Assembly (NCBI GenBank): GCA_030648295.1
Contig: JAUSID010000234.1
Span: forward strand, 1-61,831
DNA: 61,831 bases
Reading direction: 5' to 3'
Source: Opitutaceae bacterium
GTDB taxonomy: Bacteria > Verrucomicrobiota > Verrucomicrobiia > Opitutales > Opitutaceae
Within the stretch, counting starts at the first letter, position 1; each line of letters starts with the position of its first letter. Below, piece after piece: positions 35,213 to 43,884 of this stretch. A program made the position numbers and the translations under genes. Below the pieces are notes generated by a model. That model made no database searches and was not told the DNA's origin. It saw only the letters and a program-made list of their open reading frames with translations.

Positions 35213-38194
35213 ATGATCTCACACATCCCGTTGGACTCGTTCGCTGATCGTCCGCTTCCAACTGGTCGCGTGCTGCGAGGGCTTCTCGTTACTCTGATTG
35301 GCGTGGCGGCTGCGAGCGCGCAAACGAATCCGCCGAACCGGTCGGATGCCGCACAGCAATCGGACGAGACCAAACCAAATGCGGATGCCGTGATTCTCAG
35401 TCCATTCCAGGTAAATGCAGACCAGGATGTCGGCTACCTGGCGGGGAATAGCGTTTCCGGCAGCCGCTTCAATACGCGGTTGAAGGACATTTCCGCCCAG
35501 GTCGCGGTGTTCACCCCGGAATTCATCATGGACCTCGGAGCGAACAACCTCGAAGAGGTGATGCGCTACTCCGCGAGCTATCAGACGGATTACGACGATA
35601 CCGCGACCGCCATGAGCGGCGCGCCGTTCGGCGGCGTCTCCGAGGGGCCGTCCGATACACGCTTCCGGATCCGCAACATTGCGGCCTCCCGGGCGATTGA
35701 TTTTTTCGAATCTCATATCGTTAACGACAACTACAACGTTGGGCGTTTCGAGGCGGTCAGCGGTCCCAATGCGATCCTGTTCGGCTTTGGCTCTGCCGGC
35801 GGCGTGGTCAACACGACCTCCAAACGCGCGCTCACTTCGCGCAATCTCTTCACGTATCGCCTGCAGGTGGGATCGTGGGAAAAGCTCCGCAATGAGGTTG
35901 ACCTCAATTACGCGCTCGTCCGCGACAAACTCGGCGTGCGGCTCATGGGGGTTCAGGATTCGGCGAACTCCTGGCGCAAGTGGGATTATAACGAACAAGA
36001 GCGCGGCACGATCGCGGTGACTTACCAGCCGTTTCAAAAGACGGCCGTGCGGGCCTTGTATGAAAAGGGGCACATGCAGAAGAACCAGTCCAATCCAACC
36101 TACTCGCTCTTTGACGGCGTGGCGCTGTGGTTGGAGCGGGGTCGGGTGGTCAAGGATGGATTCAACGCCGCCACGGATCGCCTCAACGGGCTCACCCAGC
36201 TTACGGGCGTGCGGCACGTTTTCGTCGAAAACACCGGCGTCTATTTCAACGGCCAGAACCAGACCGTGAGCACGTTCGAAAATCTGGCACTGCCGGTCGC
36301 CCAGCGCGCTGGGCTGACGCTGCTCCCCGAGAATCAGTTCCCCTACAATGTCAGCAACAACGGTCCCGGGGCGCGAACCACCCAGGACCTATATCAGGGC
36401 CGGGTGTTCATCGAGCAGCGCCTCACCGACAAGCTGAGTGTCGAATTGACGTACAACAAGATGTGGAATCTCGATCAGTCCATCAATACGTCGGGCACCG
36501 ACACGGCGCTGAACGGCGATTCGAGCCTCACGAATCCGGCGGTCGGCGGCGGGCGGGTGCCGAATCCCAACGCCGGGAAGCTCTACCTCGAGTCAAGCTG
36601 GCTCAATGACACGATTCTCTATGACATCGAACACGTGCGGGCCACCGTCGCCTCCGAATTCGATCTTGGCAAGTGGTTCGGCCGGCACAAACCCGCCGCC
36701 CTGTTTCAAGTCGATCGAACCCTGGTCAGGCGACGCATTGGCCTGGAGATGCTCATCGATCAGAACGGCGTCCCCATAAGCGACCCATTTCCCGAAAACA
36801 CCGCGAACCTGCTGATCCGCCGCCAGTACGTGACCGATGGAGCATTCGACACCTATTATCGCGGCAATATCAATGTTCCGATCCGCGAGACGATCAACGG
36901 CCGGACCTATACAAGCCGCTGGATCACGCGAAATGAGAACGGCCAGGTCAAGACCAAGACTGCGACCGACACGATGATGCTGGCGACCCAAAGTCATTTT
37001 TGGCGCGATCGGCTCACGGTGCTGTTCGGCTATCGCGTCGACAATCTCGAGACGACCCGGTTTTTTGCCCAGAGGGTGCCGGCCGGCGATCCACGGATCG
37101 CCTCGGGCGAGCGCCTGCTGAACGAATGGGATTTCGGAAGCGTTGGGCAGAAAATACAGGATTTCAAGCCCACGACGCGCAGCGTCGGCGGCGTGCTGCA
37201 TGCGACGAAGCATATTTCCTTTTCCTATAACGAATCGAGCAACGTGGGTCAGCCGATCATTACGAATGCGTCAATCATTCCGGACGCGAGCTCTCCACCG
37301 ACGACGAGCGGAAAGGGTTCGGACTGGGGCATGATGTTCGATCTCTTCGATGGGCGGCTCTTCATGCGGGTGAATCGGTATGAGACATCATCCTACAACA
37401 CCCTCGATGCAGCTAGCGGCGTTATCACCGCCCCGGCTGGGCGAATCATGGATACGTTGCGCGCGCAAAACATTATCACGCAAGCCGACTACGATCGCCA
37501 CCTGATCGCCGGCACCAACGGTCTGTCGGATGCGTTTGCCAAGGGCGTCGAGGTTACCGTCACGGCGAATCCCATGCGCAACTGGGCGCTCCAGATAAAT
37601 TACTCGTATAATAACCAGTCGAAAACCGGCCTCTTCCGGGAAGCCGAGGCGGCGGTGCGATCCGAGGAAAAGTTTTGGCGTGAGCGCATCCAGGCCGCGG
37701 GACTCGTGACCGCGAATGTCAGCACCGGCGGACTCGCGGGCAGCGTCGGTTCGGTCGAGGACGAAATCGCGCAGATCTACCGGGGCATATCCGATCGCCG
37801 GTTGGCCGCGGAGCTCGGTTTCGGGCGGCGGCCGCACAAGGCGAACATATTTACGCGATATACATTTGGGGAAGGACGACTGCTTAAAGGGTTTCTGGTC
37901 GGTGGCGGCATGCGCTACCAGAGCAAGAGCTTCAATCAGCGCGACGTGACGACGGGCCGCGACTTTTGGGGCGAACCGATACTGCAATTCGATCTGCTGG
38001 TCGGTTATCGGAAACGGCTGGCCAAGTTCTACGCGAACAAGCCGCTCGATCTTTCGATCCAACTCAACATTACGAACCTGCTGGATGATTCGGATGCGCT
38101 GATCGGGAGACTGAACAATTTCTACAACGCACCCCGCCGTATCTATCTGCAGGAGCCGCGTAATTTTAGGCTGACGACAACAGTCTCGTTCTGA
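35213..38194 (+). CDS. TonB-dependent receptor
   Basis: A 993-residue outer-membrane receptor starting at ATG 35213. It has a signal peptide (RGLLVTLIGVAAASAQ), a TonB-box-like segment (VILSPFQVNADQDVGYLAGN), a plug domain (RLKDISAQVAVFTPEFIMDL, VSGPNAILFGFGSAGGVVNT) and a 22-strand-type barrel ending in Phe (RNFRLTTTVSF), the usual outer-membrane C-terminal signature. It lacks an STN domain, so it imports without direct signalling to FecR. It probably carries oligosaccharides released by the neighbouring secreted enzymes across the outer membrane. Copy C of the promoter motif precedes it. Confidence 0.92.
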   Translation: MISHIPLDSFADRPLPTGRVLRGLLVTLIGVAAASAQTNPPNRSDAAQQSDETKPNADAVILSPFQVNADQDVGYLAGNSVSGSRFNTRLKDISAQVAVFTPEFIMDLGANNLEEVMRYSASYQTDYDDTATAMSGAPFGGVSEGPSDTRFRIRNIAASRAIDFFESHIVNDNYNVGRFEAVSGPNAILFGFGSAGGVVNTTSKRALTSRNLFTYRLQVGSWEKLRNEVDLNYALVRDKLGVRLMGVQDSANSWRKWDYNEQERGTIAVTYQPFQKTAVRALYEKGHMQKNQSNPTYSLFDGVALWLERGRVVKDGFNAATDRLNGLTQLTGVRHVFVENTGVYFNGQNQTVSTFENLALPVAQRAGLTLLPENQFPYNVSNNGPGARTTQDLYQGRVFIEQRLTDKLSVELTYNKMWNLDQSINTSGTDTALNGDSSLTNPAVGGGRVPNPNAGKLYLESSWLNDTILYDIEHVRATVASEFDLGKWFGRHKPAALFQVDRTLVRRRIGLEMLIDQNGVPISDPFPENTANLLIRRQYVTDGAFDTYYRGNINVPIRETINGRTYTSRWITRNENGQVKTKTATDTMMLATQSHFWRDRLTVLFGYRVDNLETTRFFAQRVPAGDPRIASGERLLNEWDFGSVGQKIQDFKPTTRSVGGVLHATKHISFSYNESSNVGQPIITNASIIPDASSPPTTSGKGSDWGMMFDLFDGRLFMRVNRYETSSYNTLDAASGVITAPAGRIMDTLRAQNIITQADYDRHLIAGTNGLSDAFAKGVEVTVTANPMRNWALQINYSYNNQSKTGLFREAEAAVRSEEKFWRERIQAAGLVTANVSTGGLAGSVGSVEDEIAQIYRGISDRRLAAELGFGRRPHKANIFTRYTFGEGRLLKGFLVGGGMRYQSKSFNQRDVTTGRDFWGEPILQFDLLVGYRKRLAKFYANKPLDLSIQLNITNLLDDSDALIGRLNNFYNAPRRIYLQEPRNFRLTTTVSF

Positions 38195-38395
38195 TTCGGT
38201 GAACTGGTGTTCGACGTCGTGAGGTTTGGCAGGCTCATGCCAGCGGACGTTAGCATTCAAATACTCTTTCCGGAAACTGTTGAACACCGGCTTCGTCCGG
38301 CGCCTCACCGCCGCGTTGGCAGAGATGACAAACTTTCCATTCCGCGCCCGCCGGCGGCCAGTTACTGTGCATCACCAATCTGTTTTCCCTGCTCC

Positions 38396-40063
38396 ATGAC
38401 AACACGACTTCGTTGGTGCTTCCTCGCCATCGCGCCCGCTTTGCTTCAAGCGGCTCCCGCTAACGTGCAGTTCAAGCAGAATGCGCGCTCCGCCGAGATC
38501 TTCGACTTCATCGAAGTCACGCTCCACGTTGAAAAACCCGACGCGGCCAATCCGTTCACCGACGCTGGGGTCACGGCCGAATTGACGCCGCCCGCAGGTC
38601 GAGCGGTCAAGGTGGACGGCTTTTGCGATGCGGCCGATGGTTCCCTGTTCCGTGTTCGTTTTATGGCGTCGAAACCCGGCCGGCACGGCTACAGCGTCAC
38701 CTATCACCAGGGCGGATTCGAAGCGAAACACGAAGGCGCTTTCACCGCCAGGCGCGGCCCACTCCCCGGCCTGGTGCGCGTGGACCCGGAGCATCCGTTT
38801 CACTTTGTCCGCGAAGGCACCGGGCAACACTGGTTTTGGAATGGCACCACCACCTACTTTTTGCTGGCCTGGGACCATGAAACCATCGCGAAGTCGGTGG
38901 AACGGCTGGGGCAAATGGGGGTCAATCGCATCCGCGTCGCTCTGGCCGGCCGCACGAAGGACGGCAAACGTTGGGACGAGCCGCTGGTCGTGCCGACGGA
39001 GAAATTCAAGTTCAAGATGGAACCGTGGGTGGCGGCGCGGCCGGACAATCTCGAAGAACCGGGTTACGATGTCAGCCGCTTCAACCTCGATCTCTATCGC
39101 AAGGCCGAACGTCTGCTCCGTCTTTGCCGGGCACGCGATATCGTCGTGTCGCTAGTCTTCTATGTGGACGGCCGGGACAAGGGCGTGGACCCGTTTGGCA
39201 AGGCGCGGATGGGTGGATCGGAAGAGCAGCGTTATTACCGCTATACGATAGCGCGCTTGGCGCCGTTCGCGAATCTGATGTGGGACGTGGCCAATGAATA
39301 CCGGCAATTTCGCGACGATGCCTGGGCCGAGAAAATGGGCGCGTTCGTCAAGGAATGCGACCCGTACAGCCATCTCACCAGCATACACGGCCATGAGGAT
39401 TTCCGGTTCCGCAAAAGCGCGTGGGCCGATTTCGCGATGTATCAGAAATGGGATGATGCCGGTGGTTACAAATACATGTTGAAGAACCGCCGCGACCAGG
39501 CCGCGACCGGCCGGCCGCGGCCCCAGATCAACGAAGAATACGGCTATGAAGACAGTTACCCCACGGGTTGGGGCGGCGCCAAAGTCTGGCCGACCCGCAA
39601 CGCCGACAGTCGCCGCCGGCTGGCCTGGGAAATGACGATGGCCGGATGTTATCAAACGACCGGCGAACGAGCCAACGACGGCACCGGCGCCGGCTCCGAC
39701 ACCGGCGGCGGCTGGGTGAACGGGCGCGGCAACGAGCAGATGACCATGCTCCTCGGCTATCGCCATCTGGTGCGTTTCTTTACGAGCTTCCCCTGGTGGA
39801 GCCTCGAGCCACGCGACGATCTGGCCGGTTCGGGCACGCTCCTGCTCGCAGAATCGGGCCGACGTTACGTGGCTTACCTGCCACAGAGCGGCCCGGCCGC
39901 TTTCCGGCTTGCCGCCGGGAACTACCGGGCGAAGTGGTTCAACCCGCGCACCGGTGAATGGCAAACCATGTCCGAAGTGAAGCTGTCCGCCGAAGACCTC
40001 TGGGTTTCGCCGAAGGCGCCGGATGCCGGCGACTGGACCCTGCTGCTGGAATCGAAACAATAA
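38396..40063 (+). CDS. DUF5060 + DUF4038 (apiosidase-like) glycoside hydrolase
   Basis: A 555-residue secreted enzyme from ATG 38396 (MTTRLRWCFLAIAPALLQA). The N-terminal DUF5060 beta domain (ARSAEIFDFIEVTLHVEKPD, RAVKVDGFCDAADGSLFRVR) is followed by a DUF4038-type barrel (HWFWNGTTTYFLLAWD, GVNRIRVALAGRTKDGKRWD) and a C-terminal beta domain (RAKWFNPRTGEWQ). Candidate catalytic Glu residues are in MWDVANEYR (about 300) and INEEYGYED (about 380). It is clearly more distant from the other two apiosidase-like proteins, so its specificity may differ. Its gene follows the TonB receptor after about 200 bases. Confidence 0.78.
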   Translation: MTTRLRWCFLAIAPALLQAAPANVQFKQNARSAEIFDFIEVTLHVEKPDAANPFTDAGVTAELTPPAGRAVKVDGFCDAADGSLFRVRFMASKPGRHGYSVTYHQGGFEAKHEGAFTARRGPLPGLVRVDPEHPFHFVREGTGQHWFWNGTTTYFLLAWDHETIAKSVERLGQMGVNRIRVALAGRTKDGKRWDEPLVVPTEKFKFKMEPWVAARPDNLEEPGYDVSRFNLDLYRKAERLLRLCRARDIVVSLVFYVDGRDKGVDPFGKARMGGSEEQRYYRYTIARLAPFANLMWDVANEYRQFRDDAWAEKMGAFVKECDPYSHLTSIHGHEDFRFRKSAWADFAMYQKWDDAGGYKYMLKNRRDQAATGRPRPQINEEYGYEDSYPTGWGGAKVWPTRNADSRRRLAWEMTMAGCYQTTGERANDGTGAGSDTGGGWVNGRGNEQMTMLLGYRHLVRFFTSFPWWSLEPRDDLAGSGTLLLAESGRRYVAYLPQSGPAAFRLAAGNYRAKWFNPRTGEWQTMSEVKLSAEDLWVSPKAPDAGDWTLLLESKQ

Positions 40064-40113
40064 ATCCCGAATCCACAAACATGAAACTTCATCCCACCCC
40101 ATCACCCCTCCCC

Positions 40114-40132
40114 GAGCTATATTATATAGCTC
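40114..40132. repeat. Perfect 19-bp palindrome
   Basis: GAGCTATAT-T-ATATAGCTC is a perfect AT-rich palindrome in the gap after the glycoside hydrolase gene, about 160 bases before the next gene. It could be an operator, or part of a terminator without a T-tract. Confidence 0.6.
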
Positions 40133-40291
40133 TTGTCCAATCCACCAATCCCTGAAACCAATCCCCACGCCGCCATCCATCCGCACTTTTAACGACGCCT
40201 GGAACATCCCCAAAATCGTTTCGGTAGCGGTGAGCCCTGCGCGACACGTCGGGTAAACCCCTCCCGCTGAAAATCCAGTTTCCTATCACTT

Positions 40292-42709
40292 ATGAAAACA
40301 TCAGTTTTCCGTCACGCTAGCTTTGCGATTCTTGCGGGTCTTGTCGTTCCGGCTCTTGACGGACAATCTCCCGGCAGGCTTTCTGATGGCCGCTTTCTAC
40401 TACCTAATGGATGGTACTTGTCGCCGGCCGGCCGTCAAGTGGAACTCGGCGGGCTTCCGCTGAAGCTCCTGCCGGTTCCTGGTCAGGATTACATGCTCGT
40501 CATGAGCAATGGCTACACGGAACACTTCATCGCGTCGATCGATGTGCGAGAGGAGAAGGTCGCTCATCGTGTATCGATACCGCAGGGATTTTTGGGGTTG
40601 GTTGCGAGCCCCGACGGGCAGGCTATTTATGCCTCGGCTGGCGGAAACGAACACATACAGAAATATAGCTTCACAAAAGGGACGCTCCGGTTGCAGTCGG
40701 AGATTCGGCTACCGGCTGGATCCTTTCCGGCGGGCCTCGCGATCAACCCTGACGGAAAGCGGCTCTACGTGGCGGGAAACCTAAGTGGTGCTCTGCACGT
40801 CGTCGATCTCGAATCGGGGCGAGTCACCGCTTCGATTCGAGTGGGCGCCAAACCGTATACCTGCGTGATCTCCAAAGACGCCACGAAGGCATACGTAAGT
40901 AACTGGGGCGGCGATTCCGTTTCAGTTGTCGATCTCAATTCGAACAGGCTGATTCACGACATCAAGGTGCGGCACAAGCCGAACGATCTTCTGATGACAT
41001 CAGACGGCGGTCGCCTATTCGTCGCGAGCGGCAACTGGAACACAGTGTCCGTCATCGAGACTGCTCGGGCGAGGGTCGTGGAAGAAATCGACATTGCGTT
41101 GGTTCCCAATTCTCTCCCAGGCAGCACCCCGAATGCCCTGGCGCTAAGCCCGGACGGGAAGGTTCTGTACGTAGCGAACGCCGACAATAACTCACTGGCG
41201 GTGATCGACGTCTCGAATCCCAATCGGAGCGTCCCCAGAGGATTCATTCCCACCGGCTGGTACCCTTCAGCGGTGGCAGTTTCCCCCGACGGGCGCAAAA
41301 TCGTCGTTGCCAATGGCAAAGGCCTGCAGTCCGTGCCGACTCCCAAGAGGGAGTATCTGAGCCCGCAAAGTGAAGATCGCAGGCCTTCGATTCACTCGCT
41401 GCTCGAAGGCGCGCTTTCGTTTATCGATCTGCCGGACGCAAAGCGACTCGGCATGTATTCGGAGCAAGTGCACAAGAATTCCCCCTACAGCAAGGGACGA
41501 AACACGGAACCAAAGCCTCTGTTTACCCTTGGTGTGGACTGCCCCATCCGATATGTCTTTTACATTATCAAAGAGAATCGCACCTACGATCAGATCCTCG
41601 GAGATATGGAGGAAGGTAACGGCGATCCGGATTACTGTCTCTTCCCGGAGGAAGTTACCCCCAACCACCATGCTCTTGCCCGGCAGTTCGTCTTGTTTGA
41701 TAACCTCTACCACGACGCTGAAGTGAGCGCCGATGGACACCATTGGGTCACGAGTGCCTATGCTACCGACTATGTGGAAAAGCTTTGGCCCAGTACTTAC
41801 TCCGGACGCGGAAAACTACGGCCCGATTATCACGACGACCCGGACGCCTACTCGGCGGCGGGCTTTCTGTGGGACCGGGCAGCCGAAGCGGGAATCTCCT
41901 ACCGCAGCTACGGGGAGTTTGCGCGGCGGCAAGGGGCCGAGCCGGCGAAGGTGAGGCCGGCGACCCCAAGTCTGGCAGGCCACATCCATCCCACCTACCT
42001 TGGTGCTTCCGGGACCGGCCCCGGCGGATCATCGATCGTGGTGATGTCCGACATGGACCGCTATCGGCTGTGGCGGGAGGAGTTCGAGCAGTTCGAAAAA
42101 CAGGGCGAGATGCCGCGCCTCACAATCCTCTCTCTGCCAAGAGATCATACCATGGGGACGAGGCCAGGCGTTCATTCGCCGCGAGCCATGGTCGCTGACA
42201 ACGATCTGGGATTGGGCCACATCGTAGAAACTCTGTCGCGCAGCCGCTTCTGGAAAAATCTCGCCATTTTCGTGATCGAAGACGACACTCAGTCGGGGCC
42301 GGACCATGTCGACGTGCACCGGACTGTGGGCTTCGTAATCAGCCCTTACATCAAGCGACGGTTCGTCGACAGCACGATGTATTCCTCTATGAGCATGCTG
42401 AAAACGATGGAACAGATCCTGGGCCTGCGGCCGATGACCCAATACGACGCCGGGGCCATGCCGATGTGGAACGCGTTTCAGTCCGCGGCGGACTTAAGTC
42501 CCTACCGGGCGCTCCCAGCCCGTGTTCCGCTTGACGAAAAGAACCTGGCCACGGCTTACGGCGCTCAGCGTTCGCTCGTACTCAACCTGGACGACATTGA
42601 CTCCGCTCCGGACCACGAATTCAACGAGATTCTCTGGAAGGCCATTAAGGGGCCAGACGCCGTCCTGCCGCCTAGAAGAGTGGCGGCGTTCGTCGCACCT
42701 CTCGACTAG
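40292..42709 (+). CDS. YVTN beta-propeller / phosphoesterase protein, secreted
   Basis: An 805-residue protein with a signal peptide (SFAILAGLVVPALDGQ). Residues about 40-370 form a YncE/YVTN-type beta-propeller (LAINPDGKRLYVAGNLSGAL, LALSPDGKVLYVANADNNSL, VAVSPDGRKIVVANG). Residues about 410-760 are a phosphoesterase domain of the acid phosphatase/phospholipase C-like family (YVFYIIKENRTYDQILGDME, FDNLYHDAEVSADGHHW, FVIEDDTQSGPDHVDVHR). The same fusion is common in soil Verrucomicrobia and Acidobacteria. The substrate is unknown. A tie to apiose use is not obvious; it may supply phosphate. Confidence 0.85.
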   Translation: MKTSVFRHASFAILAGLVVPALDGQSPGRLSDGRFLLPNGWYLSPAGRQVELGGLPLKLLPVPGQDYMLVMSNGYTEHFIASIDVREEKVAHRVSIPQGFLGLVASPDGQAIYASAGGNEHIQKYSFTKGTLRLQSEIRLPAGSFPAGLAINPDGKRLYVAGNLSGALHVVDLESGRVTASIRVGAKPYTCVISKDATKAYVSNWGGDSVSVVDLNSNRLIHDIKVRHKPNDLLMTSDGGRLFVASGNWNTVSVIETARARVVEEIDIALVPNSLPGSTPNALALSPDGKVLYVANADNNSLAVIDVSNPNRSVPRGFIPTGWYPSAVAVSPDGRKIVVANGKGLQSVPTPKREYLSPQSEDRRPSIHSLLEGALSFIDLPDAKRLGMYSEQVHKNSPYSKGRNTEPKPLFTLGVDCPIRYVFYIIKENRTYDQILGDMEEGNGDPDYCLFPEEVTPNHHALARQFVLFDNLYHDAEVSADGHHWVTSAYATDYVEKLWPSTYSGRGKLRPDYHDDPDAYSAAGFLWDRAAEAGISYRSYGEFARRQGAEPAKVRPATPSLAGHIHPTYLGASGTGPGGSSIVVMSDMDRYRLWREEFEQFEKQGEMPRLTILSLPRDHTMGTRPGVHSPRAMVADNDLGLGHIVETLSRSRFWKNLAIFVIEDDTQSGPDHVDVHRTVGFVISPYIKRRFVDSTMYSSMSMLKTMEQILGLRPMTQYDAGAMPMWNAFQSAADLSPYRALPARVPLDEKNLATAYGAQRSLVLNLDDIDSAPDHEFNEILWKAIKGPDAVLPPRRVAAFVAPLD

Positions 42710-42871
42710 ACCCATCGACGGTACGGTTTACGGTTATAGACACGCATGCCGAGAGAACGACCCTTGCTTCTTGCCGCTGCCGCATTCTCAGTGCTCGCGC
42801 CCGTTTGTGCTGGTGCTGGCGCAACCGTAATAATTGGTCCCTGAAGACTGCTACAATCGATTCCCGCAAAT

Positions 42872-43684
42872 ATGTTTGGTAAAAGGCTTTTGCTCCTACT
42901 ACTGCCGGCGCTCGCCATCGAGGGCGTCGCCTGGCACACCGAGCCTCACCAACGCATTACTTTCGCGGCGATTGATTCGCTTCCGCCGACTATGCAGGAA
43001 AGACTTGGGTCGGAAATGGAATCGCTGGTCAAGGTATACTGCATGTATCCAGATCGGTACCGCGAACTGTCTCGCCCCGGTCCGGACCTGAAGCACAACC
43101 CAGGTCCTGACGATCGATCCGTGATGAGGATTTATTGTGAAACGCCGCGCGGCAAACTCATCCATAACGTGACCTGGAACCGCCAGGAGGATCTGGAAGC
43201 CATCACATACCTGTTGAACAGCATCATTGCCGAAGTCCGGCGGGATAACCCGGCGGGCGCTGCATGTTATATGGGGACTCTGGCTCATCTTTTCGAGGAC
43301 AGCACGAGCCCGGCGCACGCGACAGACCTGAGTCTGATCCAGGAACTGTTGCCTCCGCCCAAGGCGCCGGCCTACGTCAGCCGGGTTGATGCCGCCGGCC
43401 ACAAGATTGGGCTGCACGCCGCGATCGAGCTCACCACAGCGGCGTTCCGGTTGGACGGAACCCCCAAGCCGGCAGGTGGGAACGTATCGGACGCAGCGAC
43501 GGAATTGTTGAAGCGGTGTTATGCCATCATCCGAGATAATCGCGCCCATCTGCTGGAGATGGTTCGAGCGACCTACGCTGATGATCGTCCGGTCATGGAG
43601 CGTCTGCGTTCTCGTGCGGCCAAGCAGGGCGCGCAGTTGCTGGCCGACGCCTATTATACTGCCTTATTGCTCGCTGACGATTAG
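42872..43684 (+). CDS. Zinc-dependent phospholipase C / S1-P1 nuclease-like protein
   Basis: A 270-residue secreted helical protein with a short leader (MFGKRLLLLLLPALAIEGVA). The mature N-terminus WHTEPHQRITFAAI places a Trp and His where the tri-zinc PLC/S1-P1 fold needs them. GTLAHLFEDSTSPAHA (about 145-160) gives the His, Asp/Glu and His ligands. Other ligands are expected at LIHNVTWN and LHAAIELTT. The family cleaves phospholipids or single-stranded nucleic acid. Standing next to a phosphoesterase gene, it suggests phosphate release from organic matter. Confidence 0.72.
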   Translation: MFGKRLLLLLLPALAIEGVAWHTEPHQRITFAAIDSLPPTMQERLGSEMESLVKVYCMYPDRYRELSRPGPDLKHNPGPDDRSVMRIYCETPRGKLIHNVTWNRQEDLEAITYLLNSIIAEVRRDNPAGAACYMGTLAHLFEDSTSPAHATDLSLIQELLPPPKAPAYVSRVDAAGHKIGLHAAIELTTAAFRLDGTPKPAGGNVSDAATELLKRCYAIIRDNRAHLLEMVRATYADDRPVMERLRSRAAKQGAQLLADAYYTALLLADD

Positions 43685-43737
43685 CGGCTCGCAGTAACTG
43701 GTCCCGCCGGCATGGCCGAGTAGAATTCGCTTTTCGA

Positions 43738-43766
43738 TGGCGGGAAAGAGGGGGTGCCGCGTCTTC
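43738..43766 (+). promoter_or_regulatory. Putative ECF promoter, copy D (before TonB receptor 2)
   Basis: TTTTCGATGGCGGGAAA with CGTCTTC 16 bases after TGGCGG, 118 bases before the start of the STN-domain receptor and 53 bases after the previous stop. Confidence 0.68.
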
Positions 43767-43884
43767 TTTGTGCGGTACGTTTGCCGCGAGTTTCCCACCT
43801 GCCATGGTCCGTTCCTAATCGTTCATGTGTGATTTACCGCTTGGAGGTCATGCGGCGTGGCGTTGTCATCTGGTCGCGCCACGA

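Noticed and set aside
28733-43766. The five motif copies being a transposon end
   Set aside because: No inverted partner or target duplication is seen, the orientation is uniform, the spacing between the two boxes is fixed while flanks differ, and four copies sit at promoter distance.
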